A model generated the notes under the pieces. The model ran no database searches and was not told where the DNA came from. It saw only the letters and a list, made by a program, of their open reading frames with translations. A DNA stretch of 64,000 nt from Apostichopus japonicus (lineage: Eukaryota; Echinodermata; Holothuroidea; Aspidochirotida; Stichopodidae): positions 6,116,001-6,180,000 of the forward strand of contig NC_092582.1 in assembly GCF_037975245.1 (NCBI RefSeq). The letters run 5' to 3'. Below are positions 1 to 11,784 of the stretch, piece by piece (positions within the stretch are counted from its first letter, which is position 1; each line of letters starts with the position of its first letter). The position numbers were made by a program, and so were the translations under genes.

Positions 1-350
1 TGTGACAATAATTTATTACTAAACTTAGCCGATGTTAATGTATAGCCCCATCACCACATGAACACTGATTAATTTATTACTAAACTTGGCCGATGTGGAG
101 ATATAGCCCTGTCACCACATGAACATTGATATGTGACATTTAATTTATTACTAAACTTGGCCTATGTTGTTGAGTTTAAGGTCCCATCACCATATTCACA
201 CTGCTATGTGATGTTTTTTGTAAACTTCAACACCTATGTGAAGGTATAGCCCCATCAACGTATGAACACTAATTAATTTATAACTAAACTTGGTCTCTGT
301 GAAGTTATAGCCTTGTTACCACATGAATACTGATATGTGACATTAATTTT
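1..350. repeat. Imperfect tandem array, about 60-75 bp unit, five copies
   Basis: The phrase TTTATTACTAAACTTGGCC followed by GATGT, then TATAGCCC, then TCACCACATGAACACTGAT recurs at about 9, 72, 146, 200 (partial) and 270. It lies in the ATP13A1 intron downstream of exon 10 and reaches the window edge, so the array may continue. Confidence 0.75.
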
Positions 351-407
351 AATATTTCAACACCTAAGAATAGAAATTGTATTATATTTTTTGAGAGTCC
401 TCCTTAC

Positions 408-545
408 CTAGTTTAGTGAGAGCAAGCAGAGATGAGTTGACTGCCAGTGAGAGTTCAATGGGGAGTTCAGGTGGAACCACAGAGGTAAGAATGAGGGTAC
501 ACTCCAAAAATAATTTATATTTGTTTCTGGTTGGATCTCTTGTAC
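408..545 (-). CDS. ATP13A1: ATP13A1 exon 10 (helix M4, PPELP)
   Basis: 138 nt, phase 1 to 1. Encodes [19 protein letters not shown] and then [22 protein letters not shown] replaces the PEGL-type motif of other P-type ATPases and defines the P5A family. Confidence 0.95.
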   Translation of the reverse strand, partial: VQEIQPETNINYFWSVPSFLPLWFHLNSPLNSHWQSTHLCLLSLN

Positions 546-3500
546 CTAGCGGGAAAAAAACAAATAGATTACATATTTAGTACCACAAAAGTTTGAATAA
601 AACATTTTAAGACATGGATGATTGGACATTCTGATAACAGGGTGATGAATATATAGATACAGTTTGTGACCAAAATGTGAAAAATATCATGGTACTTTTA
701 TTTATCATTTCTAGCAACAAAACACAGTGTATCCTACACCGTGGTAGCAGTTAATAATGGACACAAAGGAAAAACAAAGAATGGTATTTCAATTGCATAA
801 ATAGTGAAATAACACAAATAATAAATAAAAATAATTAAAAAATAGAAAAATACTAATAAACAGGTTATTAAAGTTATGTGCGCTGCACCAAATACAACAA
901 ACAAGGAGAAAAATTGATGATAGATGTGTTGTTCTAGGTCAAATCAAACACTTTACAAAACTTAGGTTTGGGCTAAAGTAGAAGTCAAACTCTGTATCTA
1001 GTTGTTTTAAACTCACTGGTCTCCTTAAAATATCAAGGAGAAGGCTAAAATATTCCAAATTGACGATTAAAACTGATCGCTCACCTTCGATCCAGACGTA
1101 CGATGCAGCGGCGATGGCAAAGATGAGCAAAAATAAAATAAAGAGGAATGTTTCTAAGTTATTAGCAGTGACCCGCTTCACCCCGTACAAGATGGTGCGT
1201 AACAGCTTTCCCTGGAGGGTGAAAAAGAGAGAATTTTTTCTTGGTTTGATCATAGATATAACTTGTAAACAAATCGAAAAAGTGAGGTATAAATTTAAAA
1301 TACATACAGAGATATCATGCATACTAGGTTTATCATTTTTGGATCTCTGCTGACCTCAAATAACCTTGACAAAATAGGTCCTTTGAACTCAAGATAAAGC
1401 GTCTACACGCAAAACTTTTGTTTAAGTTTTGTGTAACTTTACTGTCTTTGAGATACATTTATCACACACAAATAACACAGAATAAACACCCTTGTTTACC
1501 ATTGTGATTCAATATAGTCCAGTCAATCTATGTTTAAACCTTAAACAAATTGCAACAGAAGTTATTTCAACGCAAATTGATAGAATAAATTCGTCTTAGT
1601 AACATACTAAAAATCGACATTTGCCAAATTCCAAAATTTTGGCTAGAAAAAGAGACGGTTGTGTCGATTTTACTAATGCTTCTTATCAGCTACGGTAAAC
1701 AATTATATAGCCGTTGCCGTGGCTACAGCCTACTGCTTACACTCGCGCACGCTCGGTCACGAAAACCTTTGACTTGAGCAAGGATGTAACGTTTTTGAGT
1801 CTATGCTATCTGTTATCTGCGTGGAATGTTCAGGTAAGGAATAGATGTACATTTTTGTTATACGTAATAGCCATTGCGTTTCTGTAGTTTAAAATCAATT
1901 GAATATAGGCCTAGCACAAAAAGAAAGAAAATAATCGAAAGAATAGCTTCGCTAAACTGGTGTTAGGCTGGTATTACACAAAATACATGTACTGATGTAG
2001 CCTATATCACTGACATTGGAGGCCTAGTTACATTTAGACTTGGACCTTATCTAAATTCGAACTCCACGCAAATAGAACATTTGCTGGTGTATATTTTAAT
2101 TTACCACAAGGTTACAAAGAAAACTAACCCCAACTACCATGTACAAATGCAGTCTGGCTAGTTTCGCACGAAATACGAACGTATAGGCTAGCATAACGTT
2201 AGACCTAATGTTATTTTAAGCGAATGAACGGTCGATAAAGGACGTAATATATTCCAATAAGTCTAACTGCATTCGTTAAAACTGCTGTAAAACCATAAAG
2301 TATATAAAACTTGCAATTAAAAAAAAGAGCGATTAAAATAGGCTTAGTCAGGGTTGCACTCGAAAGCAAGGTTAGGCTTATGCCGAGATTTCGAAAATTC
2401 TGTAGCTACGGATGCCTTTACGTACCATTAGTAATTACGTACAAATTGCTGGTAAAATGAAGAAATCATGGATTTTCTTTATTTATCTTTTTTCATACAT
2501 TACTATTAACCAAACCATTATTCATTCGGATTCTTTAGATAACAACCGCATTTTCATCGATGATTAAGATACAATCTTTGTAAACTTTGCAACATAATTG
2601 CATACTTTTGAAAATGTCACTGAAGATAAACAAACGTGACTGTGTCGTCGTATGCTTTTCACTATTTACTCTTTACGGGGTGTGGGGTGTCATTAGGTTG
2701 TATCCCTACCTTCATGCTCTATCAGTAACCTAGTGAACTAAGTAAAGTAAACCTGCATATATATCTTCATTGTACATTTTTGTATTTATTATTTTCTTTA
2801 TTAGATGGACGTGTACGTCATCTGTCAGATTTCTTTTGAAACTGACTGCGACCCTGACGTGACATTGCGAAAGAAGGGTGTTCAAGGTATTATTGAGGCA
2901 AGCCAAGAACGTGGTGATGAACTTACCATATCTGTTGGACAGAGGGATCACCAAAAATGTCATAAACGATATTGCAATAAACAAAGTAGAATGCGTTTTA
3001 AAGCATAAATTACGTTCACAAACTGAACAGTTTTTGTTTGGTGAACACTGCTTTTTTTGTAGACAAAATGCTGAAGTGAACGGTAAAAAAGGTCATCAGG
3101 CCTACCCCGTCAAAACTTTTGAATTTCAAAGGAAAATTATGGTTGGGAAAGAGAATGATGTGAACGTATCTTCAATTGGACACGCCCTCATCCAAGCTGC
3201 ACGACCCAGGGTTTTGATGGCTCCTCTACAAATTGCATTAGGAATACAAATGCATCACCATTTTGGATCTCGGTTCCTAATAGATACTTTGAATAAACTG
3301 GGATTCTGTTCTTCGTATTCTGAAGTTCAAAGGTATGAATCGATCGCAGCGGCATGCCAAGGAATCCATATGCCACCGATTGGTGCAGAAAATTTTGTGC
3401 AATACGTTGCGGACAATGTGGATCATTATGCTAGGACCCTTGATGGGCACGGTTCTTTTCATCACGAAAGTCATCTAAAAGATTCAGCACGCCAATTTGT

Positions 3501-6500
3501 TCGTTTCCTCAATCAAATCAATATCCCTCAATATATGACAATTCGTTTTTAATAAAGAGGGGAGTAGGGGGCATGCCCGACTAAAGTGAGAGGGAGCACA
3601 CTGAAAAAATGTATAAATTGTTACAATTTTGTCACCCCGCGACCCACAAAAATAAAAAAATAAATGTTACTCTCTACCACCGTTCTATAGTTACCCCACC
3701 CCCCCAAAAAAAGCAAGTCACAAAACGAATCGCCGCTCGGTTAGAAAGTACTAATTGGCTACAGGATGCGATGTGGGCACTGCAAGTTTAGCTCGATTGC
3801 AAATGCATAGTACTCGCTGCTTATTTACAAAAAATGGCAATGTGTAAAGAAGTTAAATTTCAGTTTTAGTGAATCCCTTGTTTTGTAAATCAAGAGATGC
3901 CCATACAATGTGATGTCAAAGGAGAGTCACATGTTTTCATACTATTTGCCAGGCAAGTATGTTTTTTCTCAATACTCTTATGCCCATGCTAAATTTATGT
4001 AAACATTGTTCACCTAAAATCATAAATTAATTAAATAAGGAAGAAGTTAGAAAACATAAACCTGCACGTACATAGTCCTCTCTTAACTTATGATCACATG
4101 GCGATGAGGAAAGCGCCCTCACTGACGGATTCTTTACTATCTAATTTACAACCATTGTTCACTATTTAAAGGTACCGCCGTATGATTTGATTATGCTTTT
4201 ATTGTAATTAATGTCTTTAATTGCAATATATTAGAATATTTATTGAAAAAATAAACCCGCCGCCATTTTGTATTAAGACGCCATTTTGGTTGGGTTAGAC
4301 AACCAGGATCAATGTCGATTTTGGATATGATGTTTATACGACACTTATCAGTCTAAAACTGCTAAAAAACATTCTGTTGCAATTTGTTTAAGGTTGAGCC
4401 ATTTTTTGTCATAGATTGACTGGACTAATAGGGTATAATTTATATGCAAAAACCAAAAAGACAAGTTACATGCGGTCTTACCTGAGAAGTGTTAAATCCA
4501 GTTCTCAGAACATACGCTAAACAGCCGTTGTCTGTAGCTGCAAGATTAGAGATGAGAGCAATGGTTGGTGAAATGTCAATCAGCAAGATAAAGATATCAA
4601 CTTAAATAGAGATACTCTTGAAATTGGGAGACCAATACATCTAATTGACATGAAACACACGATTCAGAAAATAGAAAAGCATAAATTCAGGGGTTCCATC
4701 CATCTTCAAACTTCAAGCAAAGAGACATGTGATACATAAAACTGACTGCATCAAAACAAGAAGCATTATTATTCTACCTATCAAAATTGTTCTGCGTAGA
4801 AAGGAATGAAATATTGAGACTACACTTGCATAAGTTTTCTCATAAACAAAAAATTACGCTTAGAAAGGAATGAAATGTTGATTCTTTACTTTCATAAGTT
4901 TTGTCACAAATAAGACCTTGAAGACAAAATAAAAATATTATCTACTATTTCATAACTTTCAAATAAAGCTACTTGATTAAAGTTAAAAAAAAAATTTACT
5001 CCGATTCAACTCTGAGCGATACTCTACAGTTGAAATTTTGAGAAACTTGGGGACAAATAATAAGGTATCATACCCAAAGAAATATCATCTTAACCAACCA
5101 AAGCTCACCGAAATTGGAACAGATATGCTGAAATTCGGCATACACTTCAAAGGTATGCAAATCAAACAAATGATGAATTATATAAAACAATTAATAAATA
5201 AAACATAAAAACAAGGAATAAACAAGACAATGGAATTTTGGAATAACATATTTTCCGTACTGGATTAAACAGTTACTAACTTGCCAATTGGCAACAAACA
5301 AGTGGTTGAAACCAAATAGAGTAAAGCTTTAAATAAAATCCAAGTTGATTACAATTATGTGAAAATACACACATACTGACACACACACATGTTTGTATTA
5401 CATGCAGACTGAGGACCCCATTGTATTTTCCATTGTTCAAATCCACGTACCCTAACCTTAACAATACCCCATACAATAGAATTCTTCCGAGGACGTGGTG
5501 ATTCTTTAGAAATCACAACCGAGGACCTGAAATTCTTTTGTTCAAGTCCTCGGTCAGATAGCAAAACATACGCACACACACAGACCATCACAATTGCAGA
5601 GATTCCTTTTGAAAAGAAAGAATCAAATGTAAGGACTACATGAACAGTATCCAATACCTTTCAATCCACCACTAGTTTTTGGAGGGGGTGTATGCTGGAC
5701 TACCTTGGTTCCACCAAATATCATATGGAGCTTGTTGTCTGTATGCACGTCTAAGATTTTTCCTCCATCCAGATTTTCGATTGGTTCCTGCAGAGAAGAA
5801 ACAAAAAACAATTGTCTCACATGCAAATAGATGCCAAAGTCGTCAAAATTCTTTCTTTGCCCGTTTTATGACATAGTGAAATTAAATTAATTAAAAACTT
5901 CAGTCAACTTGAGACTTGTCTTATGTGGTTACAGACATTTTCAAGAGTTTACCTTGCTTAAATCCACAAATTATGACTTTGTCAAATCTTTTCTTTATGC
6001 GTTCAATTAAAAACTCAGTCAACTTGAGAATTGTCTTATGTGGTTAAAGACATTTCAAGAGTTTACCTTGCTTAACAGAGACATGGCTTCAAACCACTAA
6101 AAGCACCAAGATAAAGCTGCAAGACATTTACTAATCTTACTTTAAACAAAAATGGCATTAATAGTAAAGAGGAGACAAGTTAGCAGCGCTTCTTCACATC
6201 ATGATTTAATATTCTTCGACATATCAATGACTTCTCGTGTTCCATAGTTCTTCTTCTTTCTTTGCGCAAAACCTTACTAGAAGATTTGTAGATTGAAATA
6301 CTGAATTATTATTTACCTTCATTTGTGGGACTGATTCACCAGTCAACATGGACTCATCTACGATCAGTGGTCCCCTCAGTAGCAGCATGTCACACGGTAC
6401 GGGATTATCGTTGCTAGATCTTAGGATGGAGCAAAGATCTCCCGGGATCAACTCATTGCTCATGATAGGGCGCCACCTCTTGTTTCGGTAAACCTTTAGT

Positions 6501-9500
6501 TAGATGGGAGGAGGATGATCAGATGTTTAAAAGCAGTCAAATTGGATTTCCTCACCAAATTAATAACTTCACTACAAATACGAGCTTCACGTTTTCACTC
6601 GCTGTTACTTACAAAGTTTTCTGACTTTGACCTTGATTGACCTCAAATGACTTTTGACACCACAACAAATCAAATTTACTTCTCACTAGATCCACCATAT
6701 ATTCACTCATGCAACTGTTGAACTGTTCGGCTGTGATATTTCTCTACAGTGAAATAAAAATGCGAAGTAGCTAGCACTTAGCCTAACTACTGGATGATAA
6801 TACCAGGTTCTGCCCAGAGTTTTATTAGGCAAATTAGGCTAGAGTGAGATATATCAAAAGGTGCCACAAAAGAAGCAAAGACATAAACTCAGTGTTGAAA
6901 CTAATGTTTAGCGACAAGATAATGTGGTCTGATTTTTTAAAAGTGGATAGGAAATACTGTGTTCATCTTTTCCAAATGAAAGAGCTATGTTGTCTTTCAT
7001 CATTAGTGTATCTCACTCTATGATGCAATATACCTACAATAAATTCTCAGGTTAGCAACATTTGACATGAACCATTACCTTCTGACCAACGTTACATAAA
7101 CAGAAAGTTGAAGAAAATTCTCCTCTACCTGGATGGAGAATGGCTTGTTTCCCATCTTTCTAATCTCTGACAAGTTTCTTAACTGCTGCTGAACCAGAGT
7201 TGCTTCAAAAGTGACCAGCATAAATAAGGTGAAAACACTGTGTAGGAAAGAGAGTGAACCTCAGAATAAATCATTTTCTTGAGTCATGATGGGGTGGGGA
7301 TAGGGTGGGGATGGGGTGGGGATGAGGTGGGGATAAGGTGGGGATGGGGACACCACCAAGCAAACTTTACAGTACACTGTATGACATTGCCAAAGTAAAG
7401 ACATGGCGGGGATTATTCCAGGTAATAGTTGAAGAGCCCTAATTTGTTTGTTTTGCAATTTTCAGATTCAGTTTGCTTTTTTCTTACAAAGCTATGGTGT
7501 TTGAGTGAATTTTGGAAGTAATTTTACAAACCTAAGTAGAATTTTTTCAGAGCCACACCAAACAAGAACAAATGATTGGCCACCAACTTCAGTTTAACCA
7601 CAAAACAGACAGTCCATACATTATTTTGCAATACTGTTTGACTTCTCTGGGTTTTTTCTGACATGCAGAGCCATTGCAAACTCTGTCGTGGCAAACACAA
7701 CCATTTAATTGTCAGAGTCATGGAAAAGTAACTGGGTGGAGCTTTTGCATATAAATTCTTAGAATGGCAAACACAAGGCAACTTCTTTGTCATATGATAT
7801 ATCAGTTTTACAACAATATTAGATATGTTGTATTGTTGTACAAACAGTACAATACCATCCTAAAGTATTTTTATCTTTCGGTTTGTCCTGTACAAAGCTG
7901 AATCAAATTACCGAACATAATATTAAAGACCGTCTCAAACAGGCAAATGAAAAGGAATAAACTCAACAATTATGAGAGCTAAGGTGAGATAAATTTGATC
8001 CAGTAAGTTAATTGTTGCAATTTTTTCATCACCCCCCCTCCTGTGCACCCCCTGCCCCCACTTTGTCTTTTCCTTTTTTTCTTTCTTTTCATTTGTTTAA
8101 TTTTTTCTTTAATCTTGGTTTTTAGGTTATTGCATCACTAAGCAACTTTTAACAAGGTCAAACTATTAAACTTCAACAATATTCAAACGCTACTCTTGAA
8201 TTAAAACTGAATCATTTATTGTAAATCATTTAACAAGACGTAAAAAGTGGTCTGGCCAATAACGTGGTATTAATTTTGATACAGATGTTTCAACCAAGCG
8301 GAAGGTAGTGCCTTTAACATAACACAAATGAAACATACGTATCGCTCACCTGTAGTACCAGTACTCATCTAGACACCACAGGGCAACACAGAATACTTGG
8401 AAAACAAAAAACGGTGCTGTCGCTCGTTCCATGAAAAGTTCTGCGAATTTTGGAGGTTCTAACACCATTCTGAAAACAGGAGAATGATGAATGAGAAGTA
8501 TATAGTTACATGAAAACATAAAATTTTAGATCATTCGCACTGTCTCTGAATAATGGCATTATAAAAAAAATAGTTACAATTTTTCAAACAGTACTTTTCA
8601 TTTTTTTCGAAAGTGCTTTTCTGGAAGTAAAGACCCACAATGCATTGCCAGACATAGAGGAATGTTACCTTTAAATAATAAGATATCTTTGTAAAGTGGA
8701 AAAGCTTTGAGGATAGCAGGAGAATGTTTGTTGAAGTCTGAACATGGGGTGAAGATTATCTAACTTTCGGGCAAATGTGAGGGTAAAGTTGATGACCTGT
8801 AGTAGTGGGGGAGAGGGTGGGGGAGGGGGGAGACCTGTGCACAGCATTTCTCAGTGACAGAAGCACCTAATGAAGACATACCAAAAGGAATAAAAAGAAA
8901 TATGATGGAATTCCATGCCAAGCAGCATCCTTCTATCAATGAATGGACTTGGATTTTTACATTATCGCATTACTTGAACATTACTTTACAAAACTTGAAA
9001 CAAACATGTCATAGAAACACCTCTTTTTTGTCAATTTTTATTTCACTCACGAGTTATCTCCATATGTATCCTTGGCCTTTGCCAATTCTTTCTCCTCGGT
9101 GTAGCCCTTCCAGTCTTGGTACTCTCTGAAGGGATAATCAACTGGGAAGGACACAGGCTGAAACTGCTTCTTCTCCTCCGCATCGTAAATGTATTTCGTC
9201 TTCTGGGACGTGAACCAGAGGATGTTCTTACCACTCTCCGGATCCTGTTTAATACAAAATGGAGAAGGAGAACCTTAAGTTCCTAAAACAAAAATTCAAG
9301 TCATTTAGTCCTCAAGCTCTTAGTCTTAGCATGCAGAACACTTACGAGAAAAAAATCAAACATCGATTCTACATTTAATACGACAATTTTTTACGGACGA
9401 GCAGAAAACTGCATGATGTTTATAGTTTGGGTTGGCTGGTAACTTTTTGTCACTGAGACTAAGACAAGTAATATTCACACATGAGTGGCATCCTCTCAAT

Positions 9501-11329
9501 TAGATACAGTGTCAACATTTTATTAATCACTTTATTACATTCACCATTGAAATTAACTACTAAGTCAATGTTAAACCACAATCATGCCAATATAATATTA
9601 AACGTTGCATTACTCTTCACTGCAACTATTGAAGTCACAGAAAACTAAAGATTCTCCAATTTATCATGCCAGGTGAAATTTCTGAGCACTAAGGTTACTA
9701 ACAGATAAGGTATCAAGGTACTGTACATTTTCATTCCTTTAATAATTCCACTAGATTGTGATAAAATCAATGAGAGAGAGTGCCTCCCATTAACTTAAAA
9801 TTCTTTTCTTATTCTTCATCCAGAATTATGAACTATCTCTTATGTAAACAGCTTTGAAATACACAATCACTTGGTATGTTTTGACTCCATACAAGAAAAA
9901 ATCAATCCATTTGTTGAAGAACAGTACCGTAATCAATTCTTTCACAGAAATTTCCCTTTGGGGGAAATAGGGCAGTACTACATTTGGTATTTTTTATATT
10001 TCTTGTCAATTATATTATTAAAGAGCCTGCAATAATTCAAGTATGCAATTCAAATACCTTATCATTGTGGAGTTTGATGATTTCAGGATACCCATTGTTG
10101 GGTGTGGGAACAACTTTCACATAGCCAGCAGACTGTGGGTCAGTTACCTTTAAATGAAAATGAGAAAAATGCAATATTTTAAATGTACTTATGTCAGGGA
10201 ATAAATTAATTGTGTTAACTATGCCAAAAATAAAACCATTTTTGCACACATCACTCACCCCAAGGATACAACTTACCAGGTTAACATTTTGATCTTCACA
10301 AGGTTTCACTCTTATATGATACACATGATAACTAATTAATGTACAATAACAGAAAAGTCAGGTCTGTTTAAAGGCTCAAATTACAAGATATAAGTTTCTT
10401 AACTCAAGGGTGTGTGATTGTGAGTCAATTGATACACTCAGAAAAGTTATAGTGGACTTGGTTTTCCAATTGGTTCAATCCAACATACAGTTCTGATGGT
10501 ATATGTCAATCTGTCCATGCATCTGTAAATTGTTACACATCAGTACTTGCTTACTCCTTTGTACTAAAGAAATCACATGAAGTCTAACTTTCAAATTCTT
10601 TCCATTATTTTATGGCATACTGTAGGATCAACCTGTGTCTTGCCCTACCAAATACTTTCCTTTCGGCAAGAAAACCCAATCATGATTGGAGAAACAGGAC
10701 TTGGAAGTGAAACAGTTGCAATGTTGTTTAATGCTTTACTGACCCCTTCTAGAACAACAGAGCTCCATATGAAGTTAAGTTTACATTTAAAGCAACTCTA
10801 TACTGACTGTGAAACTGTAACTTGTAAAGTTTTAAGTTGCAGACATACATACATTGGAAATATCATGAAAATCATTGATAATCTAAAAATCAGCCTAGAT
10901 GTTTACCGGACCTATTGTCTTGATTCTGAGCATACATCAGTATTGTCCTATTTGCTAAGACCAGCGTGCTTTCGTCTCATACTCTCTTGTAAGAAAAACC
11001 CATGCAAGGGAAACTAGGAAATGCATAGTACAAGCCAACATGTATGATGTGTACTGTGTGTCAAGTAACATTACCTCCCTGCTCGTCAGCTTGCACCTTA
11101 CGTACACAGACCAATGGCAAAAAAGCAGAACAAGAATTTGCAAACAGCCGATTGCCGCAAGGATGATTAAAAACATTTCATAATACTCCCAAAATCCATA
11201 GACGACCACCCAGTGATAAAACCACGCGATATAGAGAAGAATAAATGGAAAAATATATCCATGGAGTAAAACGGGGCGCCGAATATGGAAAGAAAGCGTT
11301 TCAATCTCGTCATTCATGTGGGTCGCCAT
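408..11329 (-). CDS. ATP13A1: ATP13A1, P5A-type ATPase (5' part, ten coding exons)
   Basis: Endoplasmic-reticulum P5A-ATPase, which in other animals extracts mistargeted or misoriented transmembrane helices. Coding joins, 5' to 3' on the minus strand: 11329-11075, 10147-10058, 9244-9051, 8469-8350, 7237-7129, 6493-6317, 5787-5658, 4537-4482, 1211-1085, 545-408. All junctions are GT-AG and phases agree, giving 465 residues. Visible features are two N-terminal hydrophobic helices in exon 1 (the P5A-specific extra pair), the family signature VKVVPTPNN in exon 2, the M1/M2 helices in exons 4-5, the actuator TGES loop in exon 6 (MLTGESVPQ), helix M3 in exon 9, and the PPELP motif of M4 in exon 10, which is diagnostic for P5A. 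The DKTGT phosphorylation site and everything after it lie left of the window. The start at 11329 has a strong Kozak context (AAG ATG G); an in-frame ATG at 11368 is an alternative. Identification is very secure. Confidence 0.96.
1085..1211 (-). CDS. ATP13A1: ATP13A1 exon 9 (helix M3)
   Basis: 127 nt, phase 0 to 1. Encodes [20 protein letters not shown] followed by the hydrophobic M3 helix and YVWIEG. It is separated from exon 8 by the longest intron of the window part of the gene (3.3 kb). Confidence 0.96.
2805..3552 (+). pseudogene. Frameshifted fragment of a repeated zinc-binding-type protein, in ATP13A1 intron 8
   Basis: Antisense to ATP13A1 and intronless. The first part (2805-3008) has the pattern [16 protein letters not shown] and then CHKRYC. 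The second part (about 2985-3552) is in another frame and contains a CxxC pair (EHCFFC), a basic/aromatic linker, and the striking [18 protein letters not shown]. As I recall, proteins with this KGxxGIxxASxxRGD / CRxxYC / ADNxDHxxxTLDGxxxFH layout are long and multicopy in cnidarian, mollusc and echinoderm genomes and look transposon-associated. Here the two halves are out of frame (shift near 2985-3005) and the C-terminus stops soon after the TLDG motif, so this copy is a broken fragment. The family function is unknown to me. Confidence 0.55.
4482..4537 (-). CDS. ATP13A1: ATP13A1 exon 8 (56 nt)
   Basis: Short exon, phase 1 to 0, easily missed by ab initio prediction. Encodes [15 protein letters not shown], which continues directly into GKLLRT of the next exon as in vertebrates. 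Confidence 0.93.
4795..4920. repeat. Imperfect 65-bp direct duplication in ATP13A1 intron 7
   Basis: GAAAGGAATGAAAT, then an A/T-rich spacer, then CATAAGTTTT occurs twice, near 4799 and 4863. Simple local duplication. Confidence 0.6.
5658..5787 (-). CDS. ATP13A1: ATP13A1 exon 7
   Basis: 130 nt, phase 0 to 1. Contains [15 protein letters not shown], the conserved end of the actuator domain. Confidence 0.95.
5890..6080. repeat. Two-copy direct repeat, about 113-bp spacing, in ATP13A1 intron 6
   Basis: A segment of about 70 bp starting TAAAAACTTCAGTCAACTTG and ending GTTTACCTTGCTTAA is present near 5892 and again near 6007 with a few changes. Confidence 0.75.
6317..6493 (-). CDS. ATP13A1: ATP13A1 exon 6 (actuator domain)
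   Basis: 59 codons, phase 0 to 0. Contains [16 protein letters not shown] and the dephosphorylation loop TGES within [11 protein letters not shown]. Confidence 0.97.
7129..7237 (-). CDS. ATP13A1: ATP13A1 exon 5 (helix M2)
   Basis: 109 nt, phase 2 to 0. Encodes the second core helix and the conserved [19 protein letters not shown] segment leading into the actuator domain. Confidence 0.96.
7288..7350. repeat. GGGTGGGGAT minisatellite
   Basis: Five imperfect copies of an 11-12-bp G-rich unit (GGGGTGGGGAT) on the plus strand, inside ATP13A1 intron 5. The G-runs could fold as a quadruplex. Confidence 0.8.
8350..8469 (-). CDS. ATP13A1: ATP13A1 exon 4 (helix M1)
   Basis: 120 nt, phase 2 to 2. Encodes [20 protein letters not shown] and then DEYWYY, nearly identical to vertebrate ATP13A1 around the first core helix. 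Confidence 0.96.
9051..9244 (-). CDS. ATP13A1: ATP13A1 exon 3
   Basis: 194 nt, phase 0 to 2. Contains [20 protein letters not shown] and SFPVDYPF, matching the P5A segment between the N-terminal helices and M1. Confidence 0.94.
10058..10147 (-). CDS. ATP13A1: ATP13A1 exon 2
   Basis: 30 codons, phase 0 on both sides. Contains [10 protein letters not shown], a near-invariant ATP13A1 segment. Confidence 0.94.
11075..11329 (-). CDS. ATP13A1: ATP13A1 coding exon 1
   Basis: 85 codons ending in phase 0 at a GTAATG donor. It encodes the cytosolic N-terminus and two hydrophobic segments (about residues 18-42 and 48-66), followed by HWSVYVRC, which resembles the vertebrate HWSVHAHC. Alternative in-frame start codons lie at 11368 and 11317. 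Confidence 0.93.
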
Positions 11330-11782
11330 CTTTACATCTTTCACGACTCTAGCTGAGATCACAATCATGAACTGGGAATGGAAAACTACCGGAATCTCCC
11401 TACGGTGGCAAAGTTCAATTTAGCATGTATTATCATACCGTCTGTAACAACGATAAGATGGGAGGCATTACACTGGGATATGTTCATTGTAGATATATCG
11501 ATAGTTAACTCGTTTGGGTGAGGGATCTATTTACCGAGAAATATCATTCATAATTTTTAACAGGACCACACCAAAAAACGAAAGGGTCATTCTGCCAACG
11601 CCGGCGTTGTGGGAGTAAGTAACAAATATTACAACCAACAACAGCGGAAACTTGAAATAAATGTGTATGCACGTGAGTCTTGCATGAGAGTGATAGGCTT
11701 CCCTGTGGTGCATTCAAAAGGTGTCGGTGGCTTGCTACATTAAAATTTTGAAGTCAGATGTTTCCAGTAGAACGTTCATAAA
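11330..11782. promoter_or_regulatory. Shared divergent promoter region of ATP13A1 and CHCHD5
   Basis: The ATP13A1 start codon (minus) and the first coding bases of CHCHD5 (plus) are 453 bp apart and point away from each other. Both 5' UTRs and both promoters must therefore lie here unless further noncoding exons exist. No TATA box in a convincing position was seen. Confidence 0.6.
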
Positions 11783-11784
11783 AT
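11783..11784 (+). CDS. CHCHD5: CHCHD5 exon 1: first two bases of the start codon
   Basis: The exon ends ...TTCATAAAAT before GTGAGT. Only A and T of the initiation codon would be coding here; the rest of exon 1 upstream is 5' UTR. Inferred from splice sites and phase. Confidence 0.6.

Noticed and set aside
939-1322. 127-codon minus-strand frame as an independent gene
   Set aside because: Its conserved core is exactly ATP13A1 exon 9 (1211-1085); the rest is intron read-through.
10577-11017. 146-codon plus-strand open frame in ATP13A1 intron 1
   Set aside because: No recognisable domain, opposite to a secure gene and reaching toward its exon 1; composition is that of AT-rich intron. Likely chance.
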